A stretch of DNA of 32,673 nucleotides. It comes from Bacteroidales bacterium (GTDB lineage Bacteria > Bacteroidota > Bacteroidia > Bacteroidales > P3). Positions 14,793 through 24,239 of the stretch are shown piece by piece. A program made the position numbers and the translations under genes. The notes under the pieces are model-generated. The model worked only from the letters and a program-made list of their open reading frames with translations, was not told the origin of the DNA and did not search any database. Where the stretch lies: assembly GCA_031262295.1 (NCBI GenBank), contig JAISIA010000010.1, positions 1 through 32,673 of the forward strand, read 5' to 3'. Every line of letters starts with the position of its first letter. Within the stretch, counting starts at the first letter, position 1.

Positions 14793-16122
14793 ATTTTGTT
14801 TTTATATCTTTTACCATATCGGAAATATCTCCTGCACCCATCGTTACTAAGACCTCAGGATACAATGCTTCGAGCAAATCCAACAATCCTTGTTTTGTAC
14901 AATAGTATTTATCCATCTTATTTATTTTGTGTAATAGTTGTTTTGAGTTTATTCCTTCTATTGGTTTTTCTCTTGCAGGATAAATATCCAATAGTACCAC
15001 CTCATCCAATAGTTCCAATGCTTTTGCAAAATCATCCATAAAATCCCTTGTCCTACTAAAAAGATGTGGTTGAAAAACACCTGTTATTTTTTTGTTTGGA
15101 TATAGCATTCTTAGAGAATTTACGCAAACTCTTATTTCATTTGGGTGATGTGCATAATCGTCAATGAATATAAAATCTTTTCTTTTTATTTGTACATCAA
15201 AGCGTCTTTTCACTCCGTTAAATGATTCAACAGCCCTACGCATCTCATCTTCACTTACGCCACAATACAAACTTATTGCAATGGATAGGACAGCATTTTC
15301 AACATTATGTACTCCTCCATAATTTAAACATATATCATAATATATCTTATTGGGAGTTCTTAAATCAAAATATGATGTGCCATTGTAATTTCTTATATTT
15401 ATTGCATAGTAATCTACATCTAATCCTGATATAGTATAATAGTATTGTTCTATTTCCTTGTCCTCATCTAAGGATAAATCCACTCCTCTTTTTATAAATA
15501 TTGCATCAGAGGTGTTGTTTGCAAATTGTTCAAAGGATTTTTTAAGCTCATCAATGTTTCCATATATATCCAAATGATCTGCATCAATGGAAGTAATTGC
15601 TGATATTGTTGGATTCAATCTCAAAAAAGAATGATCAAACTCGTCGGCTTCAACAACCACATATTGACTTTCATTATTTATTAGATAATTTGAATCAAAA
15701 TTCTTTGAAATTCCACCTAAAAAAGCACTACATTTTACATTACTTTCATTTAATATATGTGCTATCATTGTTGAACAAGTAGTTTTTCCATGTGTTCCTG
15801 CAATGGCAATACATTTCTTTCCTTTTGTAATATCTTCCAATATTTCGGAGCGTTTTTTCAAAGGAATATTGTTAGAGATAAAATGATTTAAGATATTATT
15901 ATCTTTTGATATGGCAGGAGTGTAGATTACCAAATCTATATCTTTTGGCAATTTTGTATAATCATCTTCATAGATAATGGGTATTCCATCTTTTTCCAAT
16001 AGTGTTGTAAGTTCGGTACAGGTTTTATCATAACCATATACTTCATTACCCAATACCTTAAGATATTTTGCAATGGCACTCATTCCTATACCTCCTATAC
16101 CTACAAAATAATATCTTTTCAT
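14779..16122 (-). CDS. murC: UDP-N-acetylmuramate-L-alanine ligase MurC
   Basis: 447 residues; cytoplasmic ligase adding L-Ala to UDP-MurNAc with ATP, the first peptide step of lipid II synthesis. Motifs: Rossmann GIGGIGMSAIA (about 8-18), Mur-ligase P-loop GTHGKTT (109-115), SIDADHLDIYG in the central domain, and DDYAHHPNEI with QPHLFSRT in the C-terminal domain. All three Mur-ligase domains are present and the length is normal, in contrast to the MurD remnant in the same operon. Start overlaps the murG stop by 4 bases (ATGA), indicating translational coupling. Confidence 0.97.
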   Translation of the reverse strand: MKRYYFVGIGGIGMSAIAKYLKVLGNEVYGYDKTCTELTTLLEKDGIPIIYEDDYTKLPKDIDLVIYTPAISKDNNILNHFISNNIPLKKRSEILEDITKGKKCIAIAGTHGKTTCSTMIAHILNESNVKCSAFLGGISKNFDSNYLINNESQYVVVEADEFDHSFLRLNPTISAITSIDADHLDIYGNIDELKKSFEQFANNTSDAIFIKRGVDLSLDEDKEIEQYYYTISGLDVDYYAINIRNYNGTSYFDLRTPNKIYYDICLNYGGVHNVENAVLSIAISLYCGVSEDEMRRAVESFNGVKRRFDVQIKRKDFIFIDDYAHHPNEIRVCVNSLRMLYPNKKITGVFQPHLFSRTRDFMDDFAKALELLDEVVLLDIYPAREKPIEGINSKQLLHKINKMDKYYCTKQGLLDLLEALYPEVLVTMGAGDISDMVKDIKTKFEDE

Positions 16123-17213
16123 TTTAAAATTAATTCTTCAACAATTTCTACTATCCTACTATCAGCATCCTTTATTCCTAACTTAACAATATTGTCGCTT
16201 AGTGTTTTTTGTTTATTCTTATCATTTATTAAATCATTCAATGTTGTAATTAGATTTTCTCTTGCATCTACATCCTTTACCATAATTGCTGCATCCTTAT
16301 TAACCAAAGCTGTGGCATTTTTGGTTTGATGATCTTCTGCAACATTAGGGCTTGGAATAAGTATTGTTGGTTTTCCAATCAAGGACAATTCGCTTATTGC
16401 CATTGCTCCTGCTCTTGAAATTATTATATCTGCTGCACTATATGCCAAATCCATATCATATATAAATTCAAAAACCTTTATATTGTCTGAATTTATATTA
16501 GAAATACTTTCTTTTGCCTTATTATAATAGTTTTTTCCTGTTTGCCAAATTAGCTGAATATTATTATCAACAAAATATTTCAATCCTTCATCTATGCTTT
16601 GATTTATTGTCAATGCACCCAAACTTCCTCCAATTGCTAATATCGTTGTTTTATTTTCTTCCAATTTAAAGAAATTATATGCCTTTGTTTCTTTTCCTTT
16701 TATATCTATTACATTTTGCCTAACAGGATTACCTGTAAAACATATTTTATCTTTCTCAAACCAACGTTCCATATTATCGTATGCAACACATATTTTATTT
16801 GCTTTTTTGGATAATATCTTATTTGTTATTCCTGGATATGAGTTTTGTTCTTGAATAATTGTAGGAATATTTAATTTAGATGCTTGTTTTAATGTTGGAG
16901 CAGAGGCATAACCTCCAACACCAATTGCTATATCAGGATTAAATTTTTTAATTATTCTTTTAGCCTTGATTAAACTTAAAACAACCTTGAAAGGAAATAG
17001 AATATTTTTCCATGTCAATCTTCTTTGCAAACCACTAATAGGAAGCCCTTCTATTTTATATCCTGCAAGTGGCACCTTCTCCATTTCCATTCTTTTGTTT
17101 GCTCCAATAAAAAGTATGTCGCTATCGGCATATTTAGCCCTAATTGCATTTGCTATTGCAATTGCAGGAAATATGTGACCACCTGAACCTCCTCCACTAA
17201 TTATGACTTTCAT
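16119..17213 (-). CDS. murG: Lipid II synthase MurG
   Basis: 364 residues; peripheral membrane glycosyltransferase (GT28) that transfers GlcNAc to lipid I. Seen: the glycine loop SGGGSGGHIFPAIAIA (about 6-21), the second loop IGVGGYASAP, TGNPVRQN, and the donor-site region ISRAGAMAISELSLIGKPTILIP with DHQTKNA. The length is typical. It overlaps ftsW upstream and murC downstream by 4 bases each, so expression of the three is tightly linked. Confidence 0.97.
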   Translation of the reverse strand: MKVIISGGGSGGHIFPAIAIANAIRAKYADSDILFIGANKRMEMEKVPLAGYKIEGLPISGLQRRLTWKNILFPFKVVLSLIKAKRIIKKFNPDIAIGVGGYASAPTLKQASKLNIPTIIQEQNSYPGITNKILSKKANKICVAYDNMERWFEKDKICFTGNPVRQNVIDIKGKETKAYNFFKLEENKTTILAIGGSLGALTINQSIDEGLKYFVDNNIQLIWQTGKNYYNKAKESISNINSDNIKVFEFIYDMDLAYSAADIIISRAGAMAISELSLIGKPTILIPSPNVAEDHQTKNATALVNKDAAIMVKDVDARENLITTLNDLINDKNKQKTLSDNIVKLGIKDADSRIVEIVEELILK

Positions 17214-18424
17214 GATTTAATTTCTTTTTCGTTAATACTCTTTTCGTCTATATCGTTTTGAAGATTATTTTTAATATTCTCTTTGTTAGCATCTGCACTA
17301 ATACTTAAAACAATGCCTAATGCTATACAACTAAACAAAAATGATGTGCCTCCATAACTTATAAAAGGCAAAGTTTGTCCTGTTACGGGAGTTATTTTCG
17401 TTGCAACAAACATATTTACTAATGCTTGTACAACTATCATAAGTGTAAATCCTATTGCACAGAAAGAACCAAAAAATCCTTCGGCTTTTTTAGCTATTTG
17501 CACCCCTCTATAAAGCAATATTAGATATAGTAATATTACAATAACTCCAAGAATCAACCCTCCCTCTTCTATGATTATTGAATATATAAAGTCATTATGA
17601 CTTGCATATAGAAATCTTGCTTGTTTGGTGTTTCCTAATCCTTTTCCTTTAAAACCTCCACTTCCAATTGCCATTAAGGCTACATTGGTTTGTGTGTTTG
17701 CAATTTTATCATTATCTATATATTCCTCTATTCTTTTGTTCCAAGCACCTTCTCTTTCCAAAATAAAATCCAAAGAGTCGGGTTTTGTTTGTATTATTGT
17801 AAATAGTGTTATTAAGCCAACTATTATAATCAGTGATAATCCTCCTAAATACTTTAAATTAATTCTTGCTACAAACATCATCAAAAAACATATTAGAAAT
17901 AGTATTGCGGCTGTTGAAAAATTTTGAGGAAATATTAATATACACACAATGGAAATAACACCTATCAGTTTTTTAAATACATCCCATGATTTTATATTTT
18001 GTTGTGATAGGGTTAGAATCTTAGAAACATAAAGAATTAGTATTATTTTGGCTATTTCTGATGGCTGGAATTGTCCTCCAATAAAAGGTATCTTTATCCA
18101 TCTTGCAGCAGCCTTATCTCCTAAAGAACCTGTAAATAATGGTAAGATTAAAAGTATGCAAACAACAATAATCCATACTTTGTTTATTTTTGAGAATGTA
18201 GTATATTTTATATTATGTACAAAAAACATAACAACAGTTCCTAATGCCAAAATGAATATATGTTTAGCAAAGAAACTAATTGGTGAGCCTCCTTGTTCTT
18301 CATACACAGTCTTACCACTTGTACTATATACTTCCAGAGCAGAAATAAAAATTAGGAATAAAAAGGCAATCCAAATTATTTTATCTCCCTTTAATTTAAA
18401 TTTTATATTCCTAAATATTGACAT
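17210..18424 (-). CDS. ftsW: SEDS peptidoglycan polymerase FtsW
   Basis: 404 residues; polytopic SEDS glycosyltransferase that polymerises lipid II at the septum together with FtsI. About ten hydrophobic segments are seen. The SEDS family motif PVTGQTLPFISYGGTS precedes the last membrane segment, and PSEIAKIILILYVSK and ARWIKIPFIGGQFQPSE mark the central loops. RodA is the other possible SEDS protein, but the position between mraY/murD and murG inside the dcw operon fits FtsW. The gene starts 6 bases after the MurD remnant. Confidence 0.95.
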   Translation of the reverse strand: MSIFRNIKFKLKGDKIIWIAFLFLIFISALEVYSTSGKTVYEEQGGSPISFFAKHIFILALGTVVMFFVHNIKYTTFSKINKVWIIVVCILLILPLFTGSLGDKAAARWIKIPFIGGQFQPSEIAKIILILYVSKILTLSQQNIKSWDVFKKLIGVISIVCILIFPQNFSTAAILFLICFLMMFVARINLKYLGGLSLIIIVGLITLFTIIQTKPDSLDFILEREGAWNKRIEEYIDNDKIANTQTNVALMAIGSGGFKGKGLGNTKQARFLYASHNDFIYSIIIEEGGLILGVIVILLYLILLYRGVQIAKKAEGFFGSFCAIGFTLMIVVQALVNMFVATKITPVTGQTLPFISYGGTSFLFSCIALGIVLSISADANKENIKNNLQNDIDEKSINEKEIKS

Positions 18425-18430
18425 AATACA

Positions 18431-18961
18431 TTATAATTTATTAACAGCATTATGAAACTTTAATCCTCTCTCTGCAACATCTGACACAATACCATTAGCA
18501 GGAGAATATAAAACAGCATCATTATCTTTTGCAAAACAACTTGCCAAAACAACAGCTTCATCTATATTGTTTGCAAAAAATATACTTTGATCTGTATTAT
18601 TAAATGCTTCATATAATTTATCTAATTTTTTTCCAAAACATATTATTGTAGAAACCTTACTTTGAACAACCATTTTAAGATCATAGTAATTTTCTATTCC
18701 ATTATCATCACTAATAATCCAAACAATTCTACTTGGAATTTGCTCCATAGAGAACCATGTCATATTAGTATTTGTTGAATAAGCATCATTTATATACTTT
18801 ACATTATTTATAGTAGCAATAATTTCATTTTTATATTCTATTTTCCTATCAGTTGCAAACAATTCATAAATCTCCTTCCTTTTGAAGAATATTCCTTCAT
18901 AGGAACGAGAAGCAAGATTAGCTCCTGTATTTTTGTTTTGTTTTATATCTAAAAAATCCAT
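18431..18961 (-). CDS. MurD remnant: isolated, divergent C-terminal domain
   Basis: 176 residues in the slot normally held by murD (about 440 residues). From about residue 39 it aligns with the MurD C-terminal (glutamate-binding) domain: RKIEYKNE, INNVKYINDAYSTN, WIISDDNGIENYYDL, TIICFGKKLDKLYEAF, SPANGIVSDVAERGLKF. The UDP-binding N-terminal domain and the ATP-binding central domain are absent. There is no room for them, since mraY ends 6 bases before the start. Signature positions are altered: the usual NDSKATN is NDAYSTN, GGxDKGxDY is SDDNGIENY, and SPACASFD is SPANGIVSD. It cannot be a MurD ligase by itself. The frame is intact and tightly spaced, so it may still be made, perhaps as a structural or regulatory protein, or be a decaying gene. 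A complete MurD would have to lie elsewhere. Confidence 0.8.
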   Translation of the reverse strand: MDFLDIKQNKNTGANLASRSYEGIFFKRKEIYELFATDRKIEYKNEIIATINNVKYINDAYSTNTNMTWFSMEQIPSRIVWIISDDNGIENYYDLKMVVQSKVSTIICFGKKLDKLYEAFNNTDQSIFFANNIDEAVVLASCFAKDNDAVLYSPANGIVSDVAERGLKFHNAVNKL

Positions 18962-18967
18962 ATATGC

Positions 18968-20221
18968 CTATCTAAGTTTAAGAGTTACTACTGAAAGTAC
19001 AGCCAATACTATACTTATAATTAAAAACCTCATAACTATTTTTTGTTCTTTTATACCTTTTTTTTGATAATGATGATGCAATGGTGCCATTAGAAACACT
19101 CTTACGCCTTCGCCTTTTTTTCTTTTAGTGTATTTAAAATATGTTCTCTGTATTATAACAGATAGAGTTTCTATAAGAAATATTCCGCATAGTAGTGGAA
19201 GAAGTAGCTCTTTTCTTATTAACATTGCAATAACTGCTATTATTCCTCCTAATGCCAAAGAGCCTGTATCGCCCATAAATATTTGAGCAGGATTTGTATT
19301 ATACCATAAAAATCCAACTGTGGCTCCTACAAAGGCACTAATAAATATTGTTAATTCCCCTGCATTAGGAATAAACATTATATTGAGATAGTTTGAAAAT
19401 ATTATATTACCTGAAACCCATGCTAAAATACCTAAGGTAGCTCCAATAATTGCAGAAACTCCCGTAGCCAATCCATCTATACCATCTGTGAGATTTGCCC
19501 CATTAGACACGGCTGTTATTATAAATATAACAATAGGTATGAATATAATCCAAGCATATTTCTTATAATCCTTACCTATCCATTTTATTAATGAAGCATA
19601 ATCAAATTCATTGTTTTTAACAAAAGGAATTGTTGTTTTTGTTGAACGTTCAGAATTTTTAGAAAACTCTACTTTTGCTTTTTGATAGTTAGTTTCATTT
19701 TGAATATTGTAATTAGAGGCATATTTTTCAATATCCTGTTTTTCTCTAATTGTTATATTAGGATTAAAATATATCATAGCTCCAACTAAAATTCCTAATG
19801 ATACTTGTCCAACAATTTTAAATCTACCTTTTAATCCCTCTTTGTCGTGTTTGAATACCTTTATGTAATCGTCCATAAAGCCAATAAAGCCAAGCCATAT
19901 AGTTGTTATAAGCATTATCACAATATATATATTGTCTAATTTGGCAAAAAGAATGGTTGGTATTATTATTGCAGCAAGAATTATTAATCCTCCCATTGTT
20001 GGAGTTCCTTCCTTTGCTTTTTGTCCTTCAAGCCCCAATTCTCTAATGGTTTCTCCTATTTGTTTTTTACGCAAAAATGCAATTAATCTTTGACCATAAA
20101 ATATTGTTATTATCAAAGATGTTATAACTGCCATAGCTGCACGAAATGATATATATTGAAACACTCCTGCACCAGTTAATCCAAATTTTACATCCAACCA
20201 ATTAAATAAATAATACAACAT
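18968..20221 (-). CDS. mraY: Phospho-MurNAc-pentapeptide transferase MraY
   Basis: 417 residues; integral membrane enzyme that makes lipid I from UDP-MurNAc-pentapeptide and undecaprenyl phosphate. Motifs: [11 protein letters not shown], the Asp pair in [21 protein letters not shown], the metal-binding Asp in [13 protein letters not shown], and the MraY HHH loop [11 protein letters not shown]. The insertion of about 50 residues after GAMIYFNPN (about 155-215), with a basic and polar sequence, is longer than in E. coli and is a feature of Bacteroidota MraY. It is preceded by a 36-base gap after murE and is followed 6 bases later by the MurD remnant. Confidence 0.97.
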   Translation of the reverse strand: MLYYLFNWLDVKFGLTGAGVFQYISFRAAMAVITSLIITIFYGQRLIAFLRKKQIGETIRELGLEGQKAKEGTPTMGGLIILAAIIIPTILFAKLDNIYIVIMLITTIWLGFIGFMDDYIKVFKHDKEGLKGRFKIVGQVSLGILVGAMIYFNPNITIREKQDIEKYASNYNIQNETNYQKAKVEFSKNSERSTKTTIPFVKNNEFDYASLIKWIGKDYKKYAWIIFIPIVIFIITAVSNGANLTDGIDGLATGVSAIIGATLGILAWVSGNIIFSNYLNIMFIPNAGELTIFISAFVGATVGFLWYNTNPAQIFMGDTGSLALGGIIAVIAMLIRKELLLPLLCGIFLIETLSVIIQRTYFKYTKRKKGEGVRVFLMAPLHHHYQKKGIKEQKIVMRFLIISIVLAVLSVVTLKLR

Positions 20222-20257
20222 CTTTATCTATATTTTTTATTAATGTCTTTTTCGTTT

Positions 20258-21691
20258 CTAATATTTAAGCACTTCTAATTTATCATCAAATGGATGCTTC
20301 ACTCCATTTATTTCTTGATATTTCTCATGTCCTTTGCCTGCTATAAGAATAATATCATTTTTCATTGCTAAAACACAAGCCATCTTTATCGCTTCTTTTC
20401 TATCTATTATAGTATGTGTTTTCTTATCTAAAACACTATCTATTCCTTTTTTCATATCATCCAATATGCTTTGAGGATCTTCTGTTCTGGGGTTATCAGA
20501 AGTAAGTATTAAAACATCTGAATTTTCAGCTGCAATTTTTGCCATAACAGGACGCTTTTCTTTATCCCTATCTCCCCCACAACCAACAACACTTATCAAT
20601 TTACCACCTTTATCATTTATTTGATTTATTGTTTTTATCACATTTAATAATGCATCAGGAGTGTGTGCATAATCAATAATTGCAATATTTCCTTTTGAAG
20701 TAAAAACACAATCAAACCTACCTTCGGCAGAAGATAATTCACTTATGGCTTTTAGGGTTTCTTGTTTTGTTAGTCCCAATAAAATGGCTGTGGAATAAAT
20801 TGCAAGAATATTATAAGCATTGTATCTTCCAACCAACTTAGTCCAAAATTCAATATTATCTATCTCCAATAATTGCCCTTCAAAACCACTTTCAATAATT
20901 TTTGCATTGAAATCTGCTATTGTTTTAAGACTATAAGTGTATTTTTTTGCCTTAGTATTTTGAAGCATAACCTCTCCATTAGAATCATCAATATTTGTTA
21001 GTGCAAAGGCATTTGAAGAAAGATTATCAAAAAATAACTTCTTAGCTCTTATATATTCTTGGAATGTGTTGTGAAAATCTAAATGTTCAGGAGTTATATT
21101 TGAAAATATTCCTCCACTAAAACTTACACCACTAATCCTATTTTGAACAATTGCATGAGAGCTAACCTCCATAAAAACAAATTCACATCCATTACTAACC
21201 ATTTGACTTAACAAATCATTTAATTCAATTGCATCAGGTGTTGTATGTGTTGAAGAAATTTCTTTATCATTTATTTTATTTACAATAGTAGAGAGTAATC
21301 CTGTTTTAAATCCTAATAACATAAATAACTTATGTAATAAAGTTACAGTTGTTGTCTTTCCATTTGTTCCTGTTATTCCAACTACTTTTAATTTCGTTGA
21401 AGGATTATCATAAAATTCAGAAGCAATAAATCCGAGAGCCTCTTGAGAGTTCTCTACAATGAAAAATCTTACTTTGCTTTTTGTTTCCTCAGAAATATCA
21501 CTTGGAATAAATTGACAAACAATATAAGTTGCTCCTAAATCTATTGCCTTAGATATGAAATTATGTCCATCTGTTTTGGTTCCTTTTTGTGCAACAAATA
21601 AATAATTAGGCTTTACTTTGCTTGTATCAAAGCAAATCCCCTCTATTTTATTACTTCTTATTTCTTCGTATATTTCTTTATATTGTTGCAT
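20258..21691 (-). CDS. murE: UDP-MurNAc-tripeptide ligase MurE
   Basis: 477 residues; cytoplasmic ligase adding the third residue to UDP-MurNAc-L-Ala-D-Glu. Seen: FDTSKVKPNYLFVAQKG in the N-terminal domain, P-loop GTNGKTT (108-114), STHTTPDAIEL, ITPEHLDFH, the carbamylated-Lys region RAKKLFF (about 215-221), and DYAHTPDALLN. The motif DNPRTEDP (399-406) contains DNPR, the meso-diaminopimelate specificity signature, so the peptidoglycan is predicted to be of the DAP type. All domains are present. It starts 7 bases after the ftsI stop. Confidence 0.97.
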   Translation of the reverse strand: MQQYKEIYEEIRSNKIEGICFDTSKVKPNYLFVAQKGTKTDGHNFISKAIDLGATYIVCQFIPSDISEETKSKVRFFIVENSQEALGFIASEFYDNPSTKLKVVGITGTNGKTTTVTLLHKLFMLLGFKTGLLSTIVNKINDKEISSTHTTPDAIELNDLLSQMVSNGCEFVFMEVSSHAIVQNRISGVSFSGGIFSNITPEHLDFHNTFQEYIRAKKLFFDNLSSNAFALTNIDDSNGEVMLQNTKAKKYTYSLKTIADFNAKIIESGFEGQLLEIDNIEFWTKLVGRYNAYNILAIYSTAILLGLTKQETLKAISELSSAEGRFDCVFTSKGNIAIIDYAHTPDALLNVIKTINQINDKGGKLISVVGCGGDRDKEKRPVMAKIAAENSDVLILTSDNPRTEDPQSILDDMKKGIDSVLDKKTHTIIDRKEAIKMACVLAMKNDIILIAGKGHEKYQEINGVKHPFDDKLEVLKY

Positions 21692-21698
21692 ATTTCTC

Positions 21699-23882
21699 CT
21701 AATTTAGTTTTAATACAATTGTATTGCCTTTTTTAAATGTTTGATTAGGCATAAGACTTTGAGCAATAACCTTACCCTTACCTTCAAAACTAACTACAAG
21801 TCCTTTTTTCTCCAATAAATAAACAGCATCCCTTATTGTCATCCCTATTACATTAGGAATGGTATTGTTTTGTTGTTTTGTTTTGTAGTTATTATCGCTT
21901 TTCTTAGTTTTAAATCCCAAATTATTGCAAAATTTATTGTAGGAGTCTATATTCCCATTTTGCATAATTGGCATTTGTTTATTGTTATTTTGTGATATTT
22001 GATTATATGTTATTCTTGTTCCAACAACTCTATCGGATAAGTCTCTAAATACAGGAGCTGCCAAATCTCCTCCGTGAGTTGCATTTTTTTGTGGTTCTGA
22101 TATTACAACTATGCAAGAATATTGTGGATTCTTTGCAGGAAAATATCCTGCGAATGATGCTCTATGTTGTAAAGCAACAACACCTCTTCTACTATACCCT
22201 ATTTCAGCAGTACCTGTTTTGCCTGCTATACCATAAGAAGTTTTGGATAATTTACGTCCTGTTCCTCTTTCAACAACTCTTTCCAACATATCTTGCAATA
22301 TATGTATGGTTTTTATATCACATATCTTTTCTTTCAAAACAACAGTAGGAAATTCCTTTATAATCTTTCCTTCCTTTACAATACTTTGAACAAACATAGG
22401 CTTTACCATAACACCATTATTAGCAATAGCATTATAGAATGTGAGTAATTGCATTGGAGAAATCATTGTAACATATCCAAAACTTAAACGCAATATTGCA
22501 TCAACAGAAGTTTCTTTTTCGTTTATATAAGGCTTATGTTCGTCTATTTTTATATCCATATTTAATTTATCAAAATAAAAATAGTTTTTCAAGTCCTTAC
22601 CAAATTGCATCCTCTTTCCTTTGCTTATATAATTATCAAAAACAACCTGACTTATTCCAACATTTGATGACATTTCAAAAGCTCTTTCATAAGTTACATT
22701 GCCATGATTTATTCTTCCAACATCTCTAATAGGGGTTTTAGCTCCTTCAAAATTCTTTTCAAAGGTTGGAACTATTGTAGTGGTATCTATTAAGCCCTTA
22801 TCCAAATATAGCATTGAGCTAACCGTTTTAAATGTTGAACCCGATTCATACATATCGCTTATTGCTGTATTTATTGATTCAATATAATTGCCATCTGAGT
22901 TTTGCCTTAATGAAGCAATTGCCTTAATATGTCCTGTTTTTACCTCCATAAGTATAACACAACCACTTTTTGCATCATTAGAATCCAAACATTTTCTCAA
23001 ACTATTTTCAGCCAATTCTTGCAATTGAACATCTAAGGTTGTCACCACATCTTTTCCATCAACAGCCTTTATTTGTTCTCCTTCATCAATAGGAGCCCAT
23101 GTATTTCTAACGATTTTTCTTTCCCTTCTTAATCCTTTTTCTCCTGAAAGATAGTCGGCATAATATCCATCAATACCATCATAAGTATTTAAAGAATCAT
23201 TCACACATACTCCAATTGTACGACGAGCCATAGTAGAATATGGATAGAATCTAACATTTCTCTCTTCAATAGTTACATAATTTGTAATATAGAACTTACC
23301 TGTACCAATAAGTTTTCCTGTTGCTTTGTCTCTTTTTTTCTTTTCTTTGGATATTAAAGGAAACTTTTTCACTCTCGCTAATTGATCTAAGGTAATATCT
23401 TTTTGCACCAAAACATACCTATTTGCCGTTTCTCTGTCTCTGTATTTTTTAAAATGCGACATATATTGAGCCTTAGTCTTAGCATTCTTTGAATCTTTGA
23501 ATAACTTAGATAAACTATCGCATAGTTTTGGCATCTCCTTATTATATATACTATCAGGAATTAATCTTTCTTTTATTGCTTGATTAGTTTTTTTATCTTT
23601 ATCAATTGTATAATATCCCAAATCTATATAAATATCATATTTTGGAAGGTCAGTGGCAAGGACTAATAATTCTCCTGTATCAGCATCCAAACTATATATA
23701 TTCCCCCTTTTAGCTTTAACAGGACGCATTTCTTCATATCTCTCTTTTGATAATGCTTCCCAAAAAGCTCCATCTACAATCTGTATGTAGAGCACCCTGC
23801 CTATTACAACCATAAACAATAGGAAAAGAATCCCATAAATGAGATATATTCTTAACATTATTTGTTTTTTATCCTTTTCCAT
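21699..23882 (-). CDS. ftsI: Septal transpeptidase FtsI (PBP with PASTA domain)
   Basis: 727 residues; class B penicillin-binding protein that cross-links septal peptidoglycan, anchored by one N-terminal transmembrane segment (about 10-32). The N-terminal dimerisation part starts at RPVKAKRGNIYS. The transpeptidase motifs are complete: SGSTFK (Ser349, Lys352), SSN (405-407) and KTG (555-557). About 55 residues at the C-terminus form one PASTA domain (IPNVIGMTIRDAVYLLEKKG, ending TIVLKLN), as in many Bacteroidota FtsI proteins. The linker before it is rich in Asn, Gln and Lys. Position between ftsL and murE supports FtsI rather than another class B PBP. Confidence 0.96.
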   Translation of the reverse strand: MEKDKKQIMLRIYLIYGILFLLFMVVIGRVLYIQIVDGAFWEALSKERYEEMRPVKAKRGNIYSLDADTGELLVLATDLPKYDIYIDLGYYTIDKDKKTNQAIKERLIPDSIYNKEMPKLCDSLSKLFKDSKNAKTKAQYMSHFKKYRDRETANRYVLVQKDITLDQLARVKKFPLISKEKKKRDKATGKLIGTGKFYITNYVTIEERNVRFYPYSTMARRTIGVCVNDSLNTYDGIDGYYADYLSGEKGLRRERKIVRNTWAPIDEGEQIKAVDGKDVVTTLDVQLQELAENSLRKCLDSNDAKSGCVILMEVKTGHIKAIASLRQNSDGNYIESINTAISDMYESGSTFKTVSSMLYLDKGLIDTTTIVPTFEKNFEGAKTPIRDVGRINHGNVTYERAFEMSSNVGISQVVFDNYISKGKRMQFGKDLKNYFYFDKLNMDIKIDEHKPYINEKETSVDAILRLSFGYVTMISPMQLLTFYNAIANNGVMVKPMFVQSIVKEGKIIKEFPTVVLKEKICDIKTIHILQDMLERVVERGTGRKLSKTSYGIAGKTGTAEIGYSRRGVVALQHRASFAGYFPAKNPQYSCIVVISEPQKNATHGGDLAAPVFRDLSDRVVGTRITYNQISQNNNKQMPIMQNGNIDSYNKFCNNLGFKTKKSDNNYKTKQQNNTIPNVIGMTIRDAVYLLEKKGLVVSFEGKGKVIAQSLMPNQTFKKGNTIVLKLN

Positions 23883-23891
23883 TATATTATA

Positions 23892-24239
23892 CTATTTACT
23901 TATATTTTGAGCTGTATCTTTTTTAATCAATATAACTTGTTTGGGTTCTTCCTTACTTATTTTTATTCCCCTTGCAATTAAAATTTTTTCCAACTCCAAC
24001 ATCTGAGTTTGTTTTTGATAATCGGCTTTCTGTTCTGAATGCTTTTTATTCAAATATTCAACTTCTTTTTCTAATTTATTTATTTCTTTTATATTTCTTT
24101 CAATACTATATCTAAAATTTATGTATATAGAAATTAAAACAACAGCAACAATAATTACAGGTAATAGAGAAAGAACTCTTTTACCTACAAGAAACTTCCC
24201 ATTTAATATATTGCTTATGCTAAAATGTTTTAACTTCAT
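23892..24239 (-). CDS. ftsL: FtsL-like division protein
   Basis: 115 residues. A basic N-terminus, one transmembrane segment (about 23-45, VLSLLPVIIVAVVLISIYIN) and a short periplasmic coiled coil (about 50-85, many Lys, Glu and Leu) give the FtsL topology. FtsL partners FtsQ and DivIC/FtsB and activates FtsWI. The primary sequence is poorly conserved, so the name depends on topology and on its place between rsmH and ftsI. The start overlaps the rsmH stop by 4 bases. Confidence 0.85.
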   Translation of the reverse strand: MKLKHFSISNILNGKFLVGKRVLSLLPVIIVAVVLISIYINFRYSIERNIKEINKLEKEVEYLNKKHSEQKADYQKQTQMLELEKILIARGIKISKEEPKQVILIKKDTAQNISK

